NCBI GenBank assembly: GCA_900469955.1
Contig: UBYX01000003.1
Coordinates: forward strand, 434,001-498,000
DNA: 64,000 nucleotides
Reading direction: 5' to 3'
DNA from: Hyphomicrobiales bacterium
Lineage (GTDB): Bacteria; Pseudomonadota; Alphaproteobacteria; Rhizobiales; Rhizobiaceae
The position numbers and the translations under genes are program-made. The notes under the pieces are model-generated. The model was given only the letters and a program-made list of their open reading frames with translations, made no database searches and was not told the DNA's origin. Every line of letters starts with the position of its first letter. Positions within the stretch are counted from its first letter, which is position 1. Positions 35,027 through 44,776 of the stretch are shown here, one piece after another.

Positions 35027-35743
35027 TCACCGGCTACCGCTGTCGCGCAGCTCCCGCTCGGCACGTTCCAACGCACTGGAATTCAATACTTTACGCAGGA
35101 GCGCAACGGCGACCGCACGCATGCGCAGATTGTACCAGCCTTCCATTCCATCGTCGGGCAGGTCGTAAACGTCGAGCTTTTCGTAAAGCTGCTGCAGCCT
35201 GTTCTGGACGCTGCGCAGAGAAAGTCGCTTGCGCTGGGCGATCGCCTTGTCGGTCAGGCCCAGTGCCACATCCACCAGGATCTCGTACTCCGCATCGGTC
35301 AATCCGTGGGCGTTCCCGAGGCTCTTTTGCTGGATACCTCTTACTTCGCGATCAATGACGCATTGTGATTCAACAAAAACGCTTCTGAGCGCCAGTTTGA
35401 GCCGTTCGTCGGAGGCCGATTTGAGCACATAACCGTAAGTCGCACCTTCCGGTACGATCCGAGAGACACCGCGGACATAGGCTTCGTCGGAATAATTGGA
35501 CCAGAAGAGAATTTTCGTGTCCGGTCTTTCGCGCCAGATGGTGCGAGCCGCTTCAATCCCATTGCGCTCGCTCATCTGCAGATCCATGACGACATGTTCC
35601 ATACGGGACTTGCGGGCTTCTATTTCACCACTCTGGCCATTTTCCGCCTCCACGACCATGTCACATTCCGGCAACGCGGCACGAACCGCTTCATGCAGAT
35701 AGGAGCGGTGCAGGGGGTCGTCCTCGACGATCAATACCCTCAT
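35027..35743 (-). CDS. NarL-type response regulator
   Basis: This is a 238-residue protein. The receiver domain begins MRVLIVEDDPLHRSYL, with the phospho-acceptor D54 in HVVMDLQM and the lysine in GYVLKSASDE. A LuxR-like helix-turn-helix follows at LTDAEYEILVDVALGLTDKAIAQRKRLSLRSVQNRLQQLYEKL. A C-terminal tail of about 45 residues carries extra sequence. It starts two bases after the kinase stop, with GGGAG before the ATG, so it is the cognate regulator. The divergent sugar importer is the natural target. Confidence 0.88.
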   Translation of the reverse strand: MRVLIVEDDPLHRSYLHEAVRAALPECDMVVEAENGQSGEIEARKSRMEHVVMDLQMSERNGIEAARTIWRERPDTKILFWSNYSDEAYVRGVSRIVPEGATYGYVLKSASDERLKLALRSVFVESQCVIDREVRGIQQKSLGNAHGLTDAEYEILVDVALGLTDKAIAQRKRLSLRSVQNRLQQLYEKLDVYDLPDDGMEGWYNLRMRAVAVALLRKVLNSSALERAERELRDSGSR

Positions 35744-35745
35744 TG

Positions 35746-36978
35746 TCAATGCTCCCGTACCCTTTTGCGGCCGACAGGCAATAGGACTTTTACAAAGGTG
35801 CCGGTCCCTGATCCGTTCTGACCGATCTCAAATCGCGCAGCGATCAGACGGGCGCGCGTCTTCATGTTGTCAATTCCGTGCCCCCCCGGATTACCGGAGC
35901 AGAGCACTCCAACGCCGTCGTCAATGACCTCGATAGACAAAGTGCCATTTAGGTTCTTGATATGCACGAGGATCATCTCCGGCTGGGCGTGGCGGATGGC
36001 GTTGTTAACGGCCTCCTGCACGATACGGAACAGCGCAGTCGCCACCGTCTGGCCGAGGACATCGAGTGCCCCATTGCTCTCATCCACCAGCTGGCATCTA
36101 ATCGGCAGGCCGCTTTCTCGCGCCGAACGATCAAGATGGTTTTCGATTGCTTCCGCGACACCAAAGAGCTGCAGAACTGTGGGCTTTGCCTCTTCAATGA
36201 TCTGGCGCAGGTCATGCATGCAAAGCTGTAGCGCCCGGCCCAAAGGTTCCAATGTTTCTCCCGGCAGTTCCGCCTGCTTGCTTAGCCGCTCCATGCGTCG
36301 CGCCAGCCGCGTCAGGTCAGCGAGGGTCTGGTCATGCAAGTCCATGCCGATACGCTGCCGCTCCGCCTCCAACGCCTCGGTAAGCTTTAGCGCACCAAGT
36401 CTCAGCCCCTCCTCGCGGGCACGAGCTTCAGCTTCAACGATGGCTGAGCGTTTGGCCTGCTCGGCGGCCCGCAGCGCATAAAAGTATGGGGCTAGCAGGT
36501 CGGCGATTGACCGGGCATTCTCCACATCCTCCATCGTATAATAGTCGTGGCGATGACTGGAGCAGCTCAATGCTCCGATGATATCCCCCTGTACCTTCAG
36601 CGGCACGTGCAAACGGCTGCGCAGCGACAATTCCACGATCGGGCTCGAAAAGGCACCTTCGAAGTGAAATCGCGGATCCGCGCATGCATCCGGTGAAAGA
36701 AGGAAACCCACATCGCCGGATAAAAGGCTGCGTATTGGGCTGCCACTCAAGAGTGCTGGCGGATGCTTGCTCCAGGCGGTTTGAAGTCCGCTTTCATAAG
36801 CGATGTGATACTTGCCATCGACCATCTTTATGCAAACGTCGAGATGGTCATGCGGGATGATATGGCTGATTTCGGCAGCCACAGCCTGGATGATGGAATG
36901 AAAATCGAGCTGGCCCGCGAGCAGCCGAGAAATTCCCAGATAGCGGTCGAACAGCGACTCGCGCGTCGGATTGAGCAT
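35746..36978 (-). CDS. GAF-domain histidine kinase (HisKA_3, NarX-like core)
   Basis: This is a 410-residue soluble kinase. A GAF domain covers about residues 15-165. A helical linker rich in Ala, Glu and Arg leads to a HisKA_3 dimerisation domain with H215 in RQRIGMDLHDQTLADL. The HATPase domain shows EAVNNAIRHAQ and DDGVG, with GGHGIDNMKTRA as the G2 region. It has no membrane helix, so it senses a cytoplasmic signal. ATG 36978 follows GGGAGGAGG. It lies about 240 bp from the divergent sugar ABC operon and probably controls it with the adjacent regulator. Confidence 0.88.
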   Translation of the reverse strand: MLNPTRESLFDRYLGISRLLAGQLDFHSIIQAVAAEISHIIPHDHLDVCIKMVDGKYHIAYESGLQTAWSKHPPALLSGSPIRSLLSGDVGFLLSPDACADPRFHFEGAFSSPIVELSLRSRLHVPLKVQGDIIGALSCSSHRHDYYTMEDVENARSIADLLAPYFYALRAAEQAKRSAIVEAEARAREEGLRLGALKLTEALEAERQRIGMDLHDQTLADLTRLARRMERLSKQAELPGETLEPLGRALQLCMHDLRQIIEEAKPTVLQLFGVAEAIENHLDRSARESGLPIRCQLVDESNGALDVLGQTVATALFRIVQEAVNNAIRHAQPEMILVHIKNLNGTLSIEVIDDGVGVLCSGNPGGHGIDNMKTRARLIAARFEIGQNGSGTGTFVKVLLPVGRKRVREH

Positions 36979-37052
36979 ACCTGGACCTCCTCCCAAGTCC
37001 TTTTCCAATTAAGCGCCTGCTTCACAGCTTTGTCTTGCGGGAACCCGCAGAT

Positions 37053-37072
37053 TTTGCGCGACTATCCGCAAA
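37053..37072. promoter_or_regulatory. Inverted repeat in the kinase/ABC divergent promoter region
   Basis: TTTGCG-N8-CGCAAA is a perfect 6-bp inverted repeat between the GAF kinase gene and the sugar-binding-protein gene. It is a candidate binding site for the NarL-type regulator, though it does not match NarL heptamers. Confidence 0.35.
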
Positions 37073-37216
37073 CACATTGCTTGGATGCGCCTGTACAACA
37101 CCCGCGTTTTTCCTCATTCTCGATCTACTGAGCAACCGGGCCTCAGTGCAATCACTATCTCCGTTCACCGTTGAGGAGCGGCCGGAGATGAGCCCGTCGG
37201 GACTAGGGAGGAAATC

Positions 37217-38233
37217 ATGTTCATCAGGAAGATGCTGTTTGCATCTGTTGCCGCCGTCTGCATCACTGCCCCGCTTTCCGCGATGGCAGATACCGCAGGC
37301 AAAAAGATCGCTCTGTCTAACAACTATGCCGGCAATTCATGGCGGCAAGCCATGCTGACGAGTTGGGACAAGATTACCAAGGACGCCGTAGCCAAAGGCG
37401 TCGTCGCCGCTGCCGATCCGTTCACTACAGCTGAGAACCAGGCCACCGAACAGGCCGCGCAGATCCAGAACCTCATTCTGCAGGGCTATGACGCCATCGT
37501 CGTAAATGCCGCCTCTCCCACCGCCCTCAATGGTGCGATCAAGGAGGCCTGCGACGCAGGTATCACCGTCGTTTCCTTCGACGGCATCGTCACCGAACCC
37601 TGCGCCTGGCGCATTGCGGTGGATTTCAAAGCGATGGGCGAAAGCCAGATCGAATACCTCGCCAAGAAACTGCCAAAGGGTGGAAACCTGCTGGAGATCA
37701 GAGGCCTTGCCGGGGTCTCGGTGGACGACGAAATTCACGCGGGCATTCAGGCCGGCGTCCAGAAAAATCCGCAGTTCAAGATCGTCGGATCCGTCAACGG
37801 CGACTGGGCTCAGGATGTCGCTCAGCGTGCCGTTGCCGGCATTCTCCCAAGCCTTCCGGAGATCGCCGCTGTCGTCACCCAAGGCGGCGACGGCTACGGA
37901 GCCGCCCAGGCCTTTGCGGCAGCCAAGCGACCGACCCCGACGTTTGTCATGGGCAACCGCGAGGACGAACTCGTCTGGTGGAAGCAACAGAAGGACAAGA
38001 ATGGTTACGAGACCATGTCCGTCTCGATCGCTCCTGGCGTGTCGACCTTGGCCTTTTGGGTCGCACAGCAAATCCTCGACGGCAAGGAGGTCAAGAAGGA
38101 CCTGGTCGTGCCCTTCCTGCGCATTGATCAGGATAACCTCGAGGCCAACCTCGCTAAAACACAAAAAGGCGGCGTAGCGAACGTTGAGTATTCGCTTGAA
38201 GACGCCCAGAAGGTGATCAGCGCCGCAAAGTGA
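37217..38233 (+). CDS. Sugar ABC transporter substrate-binding protein (RbsB type, CUT2)
   Basis: This is a 338-residue periplasmic receptor of the LacI/RbsB-like fold (Peripla_BP_4). It has a signal peptide (MFIRKMLFASVAAVCITAPLSAMA). The mature protein reads KKIALSNNYAGNSWRQAMLTSW, AAQIQNLILQGYDAIVVNAASPTALNGAIKEACDAGITVVSFDG, and AAVVTQGGDGYGAAQAF. The two added cysteines (EACDAG, TEPCAW) are unusual for RbsB. A GGGAGG ribosome site precedes the ATG. A hairpin follows the stop. The ligand is probably a monosaccharide or polyol. Confidence 0.9.
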   Translation: MFIRKMLFASVAAVCITAPLSAMADTAGKKIALSNNYAGNSWRQAMLTSWDKITKDAVAKGVVAAADPFTTAENQATEQAAQIQNLILQGYDAIVVNAASPTALNGAIKEACDAGITVVSFDGIVTEPCAWRIAVDFKAMGESQIEYLAKKLPKGGNLLEIRGLAGVSVDDEIHAGIQAGVQKNPQFKIVGSVNGDWAQDVAQRAVAGILPSLPEIAAVVTQGGDGYGAAQAFAAAKRPTPTFVMGNREDELVWWKQQKDKNGYETMSVSIAPGVSTLAFWVAQQILDGKEVKKDLVVPFLRIDQDNLEANLAKTQKGGVANVEYSLEDAQKVISAAK

Positions 38234-38256
38234 CGGTTGAGAGAGCCGAGATGAAA

Positions 38257-38278
38257 GGCGGTGCCGCCAGGCGCCGCC
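38257..38278 (+). other. Intercistronic hairpin after the receptor gene
   Basis: GGCGGTGC-CGCCAG-GCGCCGCC folds into an 8-bp stem (one G-U pair) with a 6-nt loop, 24 bp after the receptor stop and 45 bp before the ATPase start. No U-run follows. Confidence 0.6.
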
Positions 38279-38323
38279 AGCTATATCAACACCCGTCCGG
38301 TCGAGCCCTAAACACGAGCCTTC

Positions 38324-39787
38324 ATGACTGCAAACCTGATGAAAAATGAGGTGGTCGCCGCGCGCGGCGTCAAGCTCGCCTTTGGTGCCGTCAAGGCGTT
38401 GGACGGCGTCGATCTCGTTATACGAGCCGGTGAATGCGTCGGTCTGGTTGGACACAACGGGGCCGGCAAATCGACTATCGTCAACGTCATCAATGGCGGC
38501 CTTTCCCCCCAGGAAGGGGTGGTCAGCTACGGGGGCGAGACCAGCGGACACGGAATCGCCACGGCGCGTGCCAGTGGCGTACGCTGCGTCTTCCAAGAGC
38601 TTTCTCTCTGCCCCAACCTCACCGTGAACGAAAATGTCAGGATCATGCATCCTGACCTGAAAGGCTGGAATTGGCGCAGCCGTGCCTTGGAACTCGTTAA
38701 AAAGCAGCTTCAGGAGATTTTCCCCGGCCATGGCATCGATTGCGATAGTACGGTCGACGATCTTTCGATTGCCGAACGTCAGATGGTGGAAATTGCCATC
38801 AGCTTTGCGGGGTTTGTTGTCCCACCCAAGCTCGTCATCCTTGATGAACCGACCTCGTCGCTCGATGCGGGACTTGCGGCACAGATGATGGCCTATATCA
38901 GACGCTTCGTCGCAGATGGCGGAGCGGTCTTGCTGATCTCTCACATTCTTGGGGAAATCTTGTCGACTGCCGACCGTATCGTCGTAATGAAGGACGGCCG
39001 TGTTGTCGCCGACCGCCTAGCCTCGGAAATGAATGCCCGAAGCCTCGTAGAAGCCATGGGCAACGTGGTGCGAGAACAGGAATATCAGCGCTCGGGCATC
39101 GCAAGGTCAAGCTCACCCGTACTTTCGATGCCGCCCCGACGCGGACGCGGGCTTGCCTTCGAGGCCTACCGCGGCGAAATCGTCGGACTCGCCGGCCTTG
39201 GTGGCCACGGTCAAACAGAGACACTTCTCGACCTCTATCTTTCACGCAATGGTAACTGGTGGCCGACGCCACGGGACGAGCTTGCCTTCGTCGCGGGAGA
39301 CCGAAGCCTCAACGGAACTTTTCCGCTCTGGAGCATCCTGAAGAACCTCACCATAGCCTCGTTGCAGGAGCTTTCCTCACGCACATTCATCGACAACGCG
39401 CGCGAAAACCGCCTGGGCCTCGGCTGGAAGAACCGCATCGAGATCCGTACCCCCGACCTGGAAAACCGCATCCTGTCGCTCTCCGGTGGCAATCAGCAGA
39501 AGGTACTGTTTGCCCGCGCGCTTGCCACCACGGCGAGAACGGTGCTGATGGACGACCCGATGCGCGGCGTTGACGTCGGAACCAAGCAGGAGGTCTACGA
39601 AATTTTGCGTTCCGAGGCCGCTTCGGGCCGATCCTTCATCTGGTATTCCACAGAGATGGATGAGATCCGACTTTGCGACCGCGTCTATGTCTTTCGCGAA
39701 GGAGCGATCGTCGCCGAACTCGCCGGTGAGGCGGTAACCGAAAAGAACGTCCTCGCCGCCTCATTCAGCGCGGGAGAAGCGGCATGA
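38324..39787 (+). CDS. Sugar ABC transporter ATP-binding protein (RbsA/MglA type)
   Basis: This is a 487-residue tandem ATPase of CUT2 class. Domain 1 has Walker [18 protein letters not shown], a degenerate signature ([15 protein letters not shown]) and Walker [16 protein letters not shown]. Domain 2 has lost a clear Walker A ([16 protein letters not shown]) but keeps [15 protein letters not shown] and [22 protein letters not shown]. This asymmetry is normal for the family. Its stop overlaps the first permease start (ATGA). Confidence 0.92.
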   Translation: MTANLMKNEVVAARGVKLAFGAVKALDGVDLVIRAGECVGLVGHNGAGKSTIVNVINGGLSPQEGVVSYGGETSGHGIATARASGVRCVFQELSLCPNLTVNENVRIMHPDLKGWNWRSRALELVKKQLQEIFPGHGIDCDSTVDDLSIAERQMVEIAISFAGFVVPPKLVILDEPTSSLDAGLAAQMMAYIRRFVADGGAVLLISHILGEILSTADRIVVMKDGRVVADRLASEMNARSLVEAMGNVVREQEYQRSGIARSSSPVLSMPPRRGRGLAFEAYRGEIVGLAGLGGHGQTETLLDLYLSRNGNWWPTPRDELAFVAGDRSLNGTFPLWSILKNLTIASLQELSSRTFIDNARENRLGLGWKNRIEIRTPDLENRILSLSGGNQQKVLFARALATTARTVLMDDPMRGVDVGTKQEVYEILRSEAASGRSFIWYSTEMDEIRLCDRVYVFREGAIVAELAGEAVTEKNVLAASFSAGEAA

Positions 39788-40725
39788 AACTTTCTTCTAG
39801 CGCCGTTCGGCTCATCATTCCGGCCGCTTCGCTGGCGGTTTTGTTGGCGGCCGTCTTTTATATGCAGCCGCGTGCCATGAGCTATACGGGGCTCAACCTG
39901 CTCTTCAATCTCGCGGTGCCCATTGCACTCGCAACGGTGGCGCAGATGGTCATCATGGCGGTCAATGACCTTGACCTCTCGATGGGCACGTTCGTCAGCT
40001 TTTGTGCCTGCGTCACGGCCACTTTCTTGCAGGCCTCACCGGGAACCGGTATCCTGATATTCTTGGGCGCCATCGCTGCTTACGCAGCAATGGGCGTCAT
40101 TATCTATGTCCGCGAATTACCGGCAATCGTCGTAACGCTCGGCATGAGCTTCGTTTGGGGTGGTCTTGCGGTTTTGATCTTGCCGTCGCCGGGCGGCACG
40201 GCACCTGGGTGGGCGCGCTGGTTGATGACGTCGAAGCCGCCGTTTGTCCCAATGGCGATCGTCGCCAGCGTGGTTATTGCTCTTGCCACCCATTTCCTCA
40301 TCATGCGCTCGTCCTTCGGTGTGCTCATCCGTGGCGCGGGAGGGAATGTCCGTTCGGTCGAACGCGCCGGTTGGTCGGTCGTCAAGGTGCGCGCGGCCGC
40401 CTATGCGCTCGCAGGGTTCTTCGCGGTGCTGTCAGGTATCGCACTGGTCGGCCTGACGACCTCCGCAGACGCGAATATCGCACTCCGCTACACCTTGCTG
40501 TCGATCGCAGGCGTTATCTTGGGCGGCGGTGAATTTGTTGGCGGCAAGATCTCGCCGATCGGTGCCGTCATCGGCGCGTTGACACTGGCGTTGGCCGGCT
40601 CCTTCCTCTCCTTCATGCGCATCTCGCCGGATTGGCAGATCGGAGCCCAGGGCGCGATTCTGATCGTCGTTTTGGCGATGCGTCTGTTCCTCAACAGATT
40701 GGAAAAGCGGGAGAAGAGCCGATGA
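39784..40725 (+). CDS. Sugar ABC transporter permease 1 (RbsC type)
   Basis: This is a 313-residue CUT2 permease with about eight to ten membrane helices. It shows [25 protein letters not shown], the loop [27 protein letters not shown], and [41 protein letters not shown]. It overlaps both the ATPase stop and the next permease start, so translation of the three is coupled. A pair of distinct CUT2 permeases is less common than a homodimer and gives a heteromeric channel here. Confidence 0.9.
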   Translation: MKLSSSAVRLIIPAASLAVLLAAVFYMQPRAMSYTGLNLLFNLAVPIALATVAQMVIMAVNDLDLSMGTFVSFCACVTATFLQASPGTGILIFLGAIAAYAAMGVIIYVRELPAIVVTLGMSFVWGGLAVLILPSPGGTAPGWARWLMTSKPPFVPMAIVASVVIALATHFLIMRSSFGVLIRGAGGNVRSVERAGWSVVKVRAAAYALAGFFAVLSGIALVGLTTSADANIALRYTLLSIAGVILGGGEFVGGKISPIGAVIGALTLALAGSFLSFMRISPDWQIGAQGAILIVVLAMRLFLNRLEKREKSR

Positions 40726-41669
40726 ATGGCCATCGCCTGCTCCTCGCCAAGCCCTGGATCTGGTCTTTCGCAGCAACGGCTAGCGTCTGGATCATCACTG
40801 TGCTCTTCACCGGCGGAGCGAGTTCTGTCGGATTATCTCAGGCCGCTTTGACCTTTGCTGCATTCTCCGTGATCGTTGGCATCGGCCAGATGTTCGTGAT
40901 CACTCTCGGGCCGGGCAATATTGACCTGTCCGTTCCGGCAACGATGACGTTGTCGGGCACCCTGGCTTTAAAATTGATGGATGTGCAGGACAGCATGATC
41001 CTGGTCGGTCTCATCTTGTCCATCTTGCTTGGTGCCATCATCGGCCTGGGCAATTATGCGCTGATCAAAATATTGAAGATCCCGCCCATCATCGCAACGC
41101 TGTCGATGAGTTTCATCGTCCAATCGACGGCCATCTGGACCAACCGCGGCCTACGCATCAAGCCGCCGGAAACACTTGCAAGTTTCACCACGTCCAGCCT
41201 TCTCGGCATCCCCCACGTCGCGATCGTGGCTCTGATCCTCTCCGCCTTCGCCTGGCTGCTCTTGGAAAAAACCATCTACGGGCGCTGGATCTCCGCCATC
41301 GGCCAGAGCACGTTTGCGGCGCGAATGGCCGGTATACCAGTCGATGGCACGCGGCTCGTGACCTACATGCTCTGCGCTGTGCTTGCCTCTGTCTGTGGCT
41401 ATCTACTCGCCAGTTTCTCCGGCGGGGCCGCCCTCAACATGGGGGCCGAATATCTCCTCATGTCGATCGCGGTCGTTGTGATCGGCGGCACAGCAGTGGC
41501 AGGCGGAAATTCCAATATCCCAGGCATCTGGGGAGCCTCTCTCTTCATGTTCCTCGTTGTGTCGATGCTGAATACCTATGGTTTCGGCGCGGGCTTCCGT
41601 CTCATTCTTACCGGCCTCCTCATTATCGCCGTCATCCTTGTGGCCGGCGGTCGCCGATCCACCCGATAA
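40722..41669 (+). CDS. Sugar ABC transporter permease 2 (RbsC type)
   Basis: This is a 315-residue second CUT2 permease. Family segments are VIVGIGQMFVITLGPGNIDLSVPATMTLSGTLAL, IIATLSMSFIVQSTAIWTNRGLRIKPP, and IYGRWISAIGQSTFAARMAGIPVDGTRLVTYMLCAVLASVCGYLL. The ATG at 40722 overlaps the previous TGA (ATGA). The longer open frame upstream is inside the first permease gene and is not used. Confidence 0.9.
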   Translation: MNGHRLLLAKPWIWSFAATASVWIITVLFTGGASSVGLSQAALTFAAFSVIVGIGQMFVITLGPGNIDLSVPATMTLSGTLALKLMDVQDSMILVGLILSILLGAIIGLGNYALIKILKIPPIIATLSMSFIVQSTAIWTNRGLRIKPPETLASFTTSSLLGIPHVAIVALILSAFAWLLLEKTIYGRWISAIGQSTFAARMAGIPVDGTRLVTYMLCAVLASVCGYLLASFSGGAALNMGAEYLLMSIAVVVIGGTAVAGGNSNIPGIWGASLFMFLVVSMLNTYGFGAGFRLILTGLLIIAVILVAGGRRSTR

Positions 41670-41688
41670 CTGAAATCGGACAACAGCC

Positions 41689-42606
41689 ATGCCCCAGAAA
41701 TTGTCGATCTATGAAATTCACGACGAGCGCTTTCGGCAACTGATCGTCGCCAGCGCAAGACTGGAGGAACTCTACAGCGAATGCCGGTGGGCAGAGGGGC
41801 CCGTTTGGTTCGCTGATCTCAACTGCTTGATCTGGAGCGATATTCCCAACCAACGCATGTTGCGGTGGGTGCCAGATGGCACCGTATCGGTTTTTCGTTC
41901 ACCCTCCAACTTCGTCAACGGCAACACGCGCGACCGTCAGGGCCGGCTGATATCGTGCGAACACGGCGGCCGGCGCGTGGTGCGAACGGAGATCGACGGC
42001 ACGCTCACAACCCTGGCAGATCGCTATCAGGGCAAGCGGTTGAATTCCCCAAATGATGTGGTGGTGCGTTCCGACGGCAGCATCTGGTTTACCGACCCTA
42101 CCTACGGCATCAAGTCCGACTACGAAGGTTATCGGGCCGAGCCCGAACAGGCTACCCGCAACGTCTATCGGCTGGATCCGGAAACTGGCGCTCTCGACGC
42201 GGTGATCACCGATTTTGGCCAGCCCAACGGGCTCGCCTTTTCCCCCGATGAGACCAGGCTCTACGTCGCCGATTCGGCTTCAAGCCACGACGTGACTGCC
42301 CCGCGTCACATCCGCGTCTTCGAGGTTGTTGACGGCAAGACCGTGACGAATGGAAGGATCTTCTGCAGTCTCGATAACGGCCTGCCAGACGGCTTCCGTA
42401 TCGATGTGCAAGGCAACCTCTGGACAAGTGCAGGCGATGGCGTCCACTGCTTCTCCCCCGAGGGAGCCCTGCTCGGAAAAATCCTGGTGCCGCAGACAGT
42501 CGCCAATCTCACCTTCGGCGGTCCGCGGCGCAACAGGCTCTTCATTACTGCAACCAGGTCTGTCTACTCGGTCTTCGTGGCGACCAATGGCGTGGCCCTC
42601 GGCTGA
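41689..42606 (+). CDS. SMP-30/gluconolactonase-family lactonase
   Basis: This is a 305-residue six-bladed beta-propeller metal-dependent lactonase. The family shows ECRWAEGPVWFADLNCLIWSDIPNQRMLRW, where E is a metal ligand. Further ligands are in SPNDVVVRSDGSIWFTDPTYGI, FGQPNGLAFSPDETRLYVAD and GLPDGFRIDVQGNLWTSAGDGVHCF. It opens sugar lactones made by sugar dehydrogenases. It is the last gene of the CUT2 operon, 19 bp after the second permease, which implies the imported sugar is oxidised via an aldonolactone. No matching dehydrogenase is adjacent. Confidence 0.9.
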   Translation: MPQKLSIYEIHDERFRQLIVASARLEELYSECRWAEGPVWFADLNCLIWSDIPNQRMLRWVPDGTVSVFRSPSNFVNGNTRDRQGRLISCEHGGRRVVRTEIDGTLTTLADRYQGKRLNSPNDVVVRSDGSIWFTDPTYGIKSDYEGYRAEPEQATRNVYRLDPETGALDAVITDFGQPNGLAFSPDETRLYVADSASSHDVTAPRHIRVFEVVDGKTVTNGRIFCSLDNGLPDGFRIDVQGNLWTSAGDGVHCFSPEGALLGKILVPQTVANLTFGGPRRNRLFITATRSVYSVFVATNGVALG

Positions 42607-42645
42607 CCCACGCTGGCCACGCAAGCACAGGTTAACGCATGCAGA

Positions 42646-43458
42646 TCATCCGTGCTTTTGGGCGCAGATCGCATAGCGATGCTGGGTGGCTCGTTCGAGC
42701 CCCTTCAAGAAGCTGAAGTTCTTGCGCTGGCTGCGGTGGATCGCTCCCAAACGCGTATCGACGGTAATCTTGTCGAAACCTGCCTGCTTGAGCAGTTCGA
42801 CAACCGCCTCGGCGCGAGCCCCTTGTGAAAAATGGACGCGCGAAAGAATGTTTTGATGGGTCTGTGCAAGGGCCGGCGTGTGGGGGCCGTTCTGCTGCCC
42901 GCTGCCGCCAAAGCCAACCTTCACCAGCAACGCAGAGAGCTTCTTGGCAAGACGTGACACCAGACTTGGATTGACGAAATCACCGTCGATGATCAGAAGC
43001 CGACCCGATGGCTTCAGCACCCTGTGCCATTCACGAAAACAGGCCACGGGATCGACAAGCGTCCAGACGAGATGGCGATTGGTGATCACGTCATAGCTAT
43101 TGTCGTCTTCCATGGTGCGTTCGGCATCACCCATCAAGAAGCGGATCTGCCGGCCCCTTTTCTTGGCTTTGGCCCGCGCCCGCTCCAGCATGGCTTCCGA
43201 CCAGTCCATGCCCGTGACCTTGAAAGAGAGATCGTCGAGGAGATGAGAGACAACCGCCGTCCCGCAGGCAAGATCGAGCGCTGCTTTTCCCGTACCGTCT
43301 CCGAGATGCTTTCGCAAAAGCGCGTGCCACGCTGACCTCTCGTCTTCGGAGAAGATTTCATGCCCCGGTTGGCTGTCGAAAGTCTCCGCCCTGAGCGACC
43401 AGTAGGCTTTGATCTCATCGCGAAGATCATGGTTGCTGAGGATGGGCTGATTGAGCAT
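42646..43458 (-). CDS. Class I SAM-dependent methyltransferase
   Basis: This is a 270-residue methyltransferase. The SAM-binding motif I is ALDLACGTAVVSHLL, motif II is VTGMDWSEAMLERARAKA, then FLMGDAERTMEDDNSYDVITNRHLVWTL, as in UbiE/COQ5-like proteins. An EIFSEDERSAWHALLRKHLGDG segment precedes motif I. The substrate is unknown. It is divergent from the iron-type ABC operon with 122 bp between, and a shared role in handling a small chelate or metabolite is possible. Confidence 0.87.
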   Translation of the reverse strand: MLNQPILSNHDLRDEIKAYWSLRAETFDSQPGHEIFSEDERSAWHALLRKHLGDGTGKAALDLACGTAVVSHLLDDLSFKVTGMDWSEAMLERARAKAKKRGRQIRFLMGDAERTMEDDNSYDVITNRHLVWTLVDPVACFREWHRVLKPSGRLLIIDGDFVNPSLVSRLAKKLSALLVKVGFGGSGQQNGPHTPALAQTHQNILSRVHFSQGARAEAVVELLKQAGFDKITVDTRLGAIHRSQRKNFSFLKGLERATQHRYAICAQKHG

Positions 43459-43580
43459 GTCACACCTTTCGAAGGCCGGTCAAACTAGATTGGAAGCCTT
43501 CTAAAAGATATTTCTTGACGACGGAAGTCATGAAAACATAAATCCCAGCAATTCACACCCATATAGGAGAGGAACCCGTG

Positions 43581-44717
43581 ATGAAGCTCAAGATGGTGGC
43601 CGGTGCCGCCACCGTTATGCTTGCAATTTTGCCGACAATTGCCACGGCTGGCGAGAAGATCAAGGTCACCGACATCTCCGGCCGCGAGGTCGAGGTGAGC
43701 GTGCCGGTCGAGCGCGTGATCCTCGGCGAAGGCCGGCAGATCTACTTCACGGCTGCTCTCGATACCGATGAACCCTTCAAGCGCGTCGTCGGCTGGCGCG
43801 ACGATTTTAAGAAGGCGGATCTCGACGGCTACAACATCTATCTGAGCAAGTTTCCGCAGATGGCGAAGATCCCAACCTTTGGGGGCATGAAGGAAGGCAC
43901 GTTCGACATCGAACAGGCCGTCGCGCTGAAGCCTGATGTGATCATCATGAACACCGAGGCGAAGTCGGCGACCGAAGAAAGCGGCTATATCGAAAAGCTC
44001 GCCAAGGTCGGCATCCCGCTCGTTTACATCGACTTTCGGGAAAAGCCGATGGAAAACACCGATGATTCCATGCGCATCATCGGTAAGCTGTTCGGCAAGG
44101 AAAAACGCGCCGAAGAGTTCGTAAGGTTCCACGACGAGCAGATCGCCCGAGTGACGGAAAAGCTTGCAAAGGCGACCGATCTGAAGAAGCCGGTCGTCTT
44201 CATTGAACGCGCCGGCGGCTATTCCGATGATTGCTGCATGTCCTTTGGCAACGAGAATTTCGGTCGCATGGTAGAACTCGCCGGCGGCACCAACATGGCC
44301 AAGGGCATTATACCTGGCACTTTCGGCACGGTGAACCCCGAACAGATCATCGCATCCAATCCCGATCAGGTGATCGTGACCGGGTCGAACTGGGAGCTCT
44401 ACGTTCCCGGCGGCGCCTGGGTCGGTGTCGGTCCCGGTGCCGACAAGGCGAAGGCTCAGGAAAAGCTTGCCGCGCTGATGAAGCGACCTGCCTTTACTGG
44501 CATCAAGGCAGCAACAAACGGCAACGTGCACGCCATCTGGCATCAGTTCTACAACAGCCCGTATCAGTTTGTCGCCGTGCAGCAGATCGCCAAGTGGCTG
44601 CATCCCGAATTGTTCGCCGACGTCGATCCGGATGCAACCTTCAAGCAATTGCACGAACGGTTCCTTCCCGTCGCTTACAACCCCGGCTACTTCGCATCTT
44701 TGAAGCCAGGCCTCTGA
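43581..44717 (+). CDS. Iron-type ABC transporter substrate-binding protein, copy 1
   Basis: This is a 378-residue FecB/BtuF-fold (class III) receptor with signal peptide (MKLKMVAGAATVMLAILPTIATA). The mature part starts EKIKVTDISGREVEVSVPVERVILGEGRQIYF, and then has VALKPDVIIMNTEA and LVYIDFREKP. A CC pair (C218-C219) sits in GGYSDDCCMSFGNENFGRMVELAGGTNMA. The C-terminus is HQFYNSPYQFVAVQQIAKWLHPELFAD. It is paralogous to the next gene over its whole length. ATG 43581 follows AGGAGAGG. The ligand is probably a metal chelate; the family does not define it. Confidence 0.88.
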   Translation: MKLKMVAGAATVMLAILPTIATAGEKIKVTDISGREVEVSVPVERVILGEGRQIYFTAALDTDEPFKRVVGWRDDFKKADLDGYNIYLSKFPQMAKIPTFGGMKEGTFDIEQAVALKPDVIIMNTEAKSATEESGYIEKLAKVGIPLVYIDFREKPMENTDDSMRIIGKLFGKEKRAEEFVRFHDEQIARVTEKLAKATDLKKPVVFIERAGGYSDDCCMSFGNENFGRMVELAGGTNMAKGIIPGTFGTVNPEQIIASNPDQVIVTGSNWELYVPGGAWVGVGPGADKAKAQEKLAALMKRPAFTGIKAATNGNVHAIWHQFYNSPYQFVAVQQIAKWLHPELFADVDPDATFKQLHERFLPVAYNPGYFASLKPGL

Positions 44718-44735
44718 TTTTTTCGAAACCCGTGG

Positions 44736-44760
44736 AGCCGGCGGTGCCAACCCGCCGGCT
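44736..44760 (+). other. Intercistronic hairpin after the first receptor gene
   Basis: AGCCGGCGG-TGCCAAC-CCGCCGGCT is a perfect 9-bp GC stem with a 7-nt loop between the two receptor genes, 16 bp before the second start. No U-run follows, so it is more likely an mRNA-stability or partial-termination element. Confidence 0.65.
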
Positions 44761-44776
44761 GCCAAAGGATAAGGCA

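Noticed and set aside
37337..38944. 535-codon open frame on the minus strand
   Set aside because: It is antisense to the sugar receptor and ATPase genes, which are clearly real.
44231..44776. Fusion of the second receptor to an upstream 180-codon extension
   Set aside because: The extension lies inside the first receptor gene in another frame and would bury the signal peptide.
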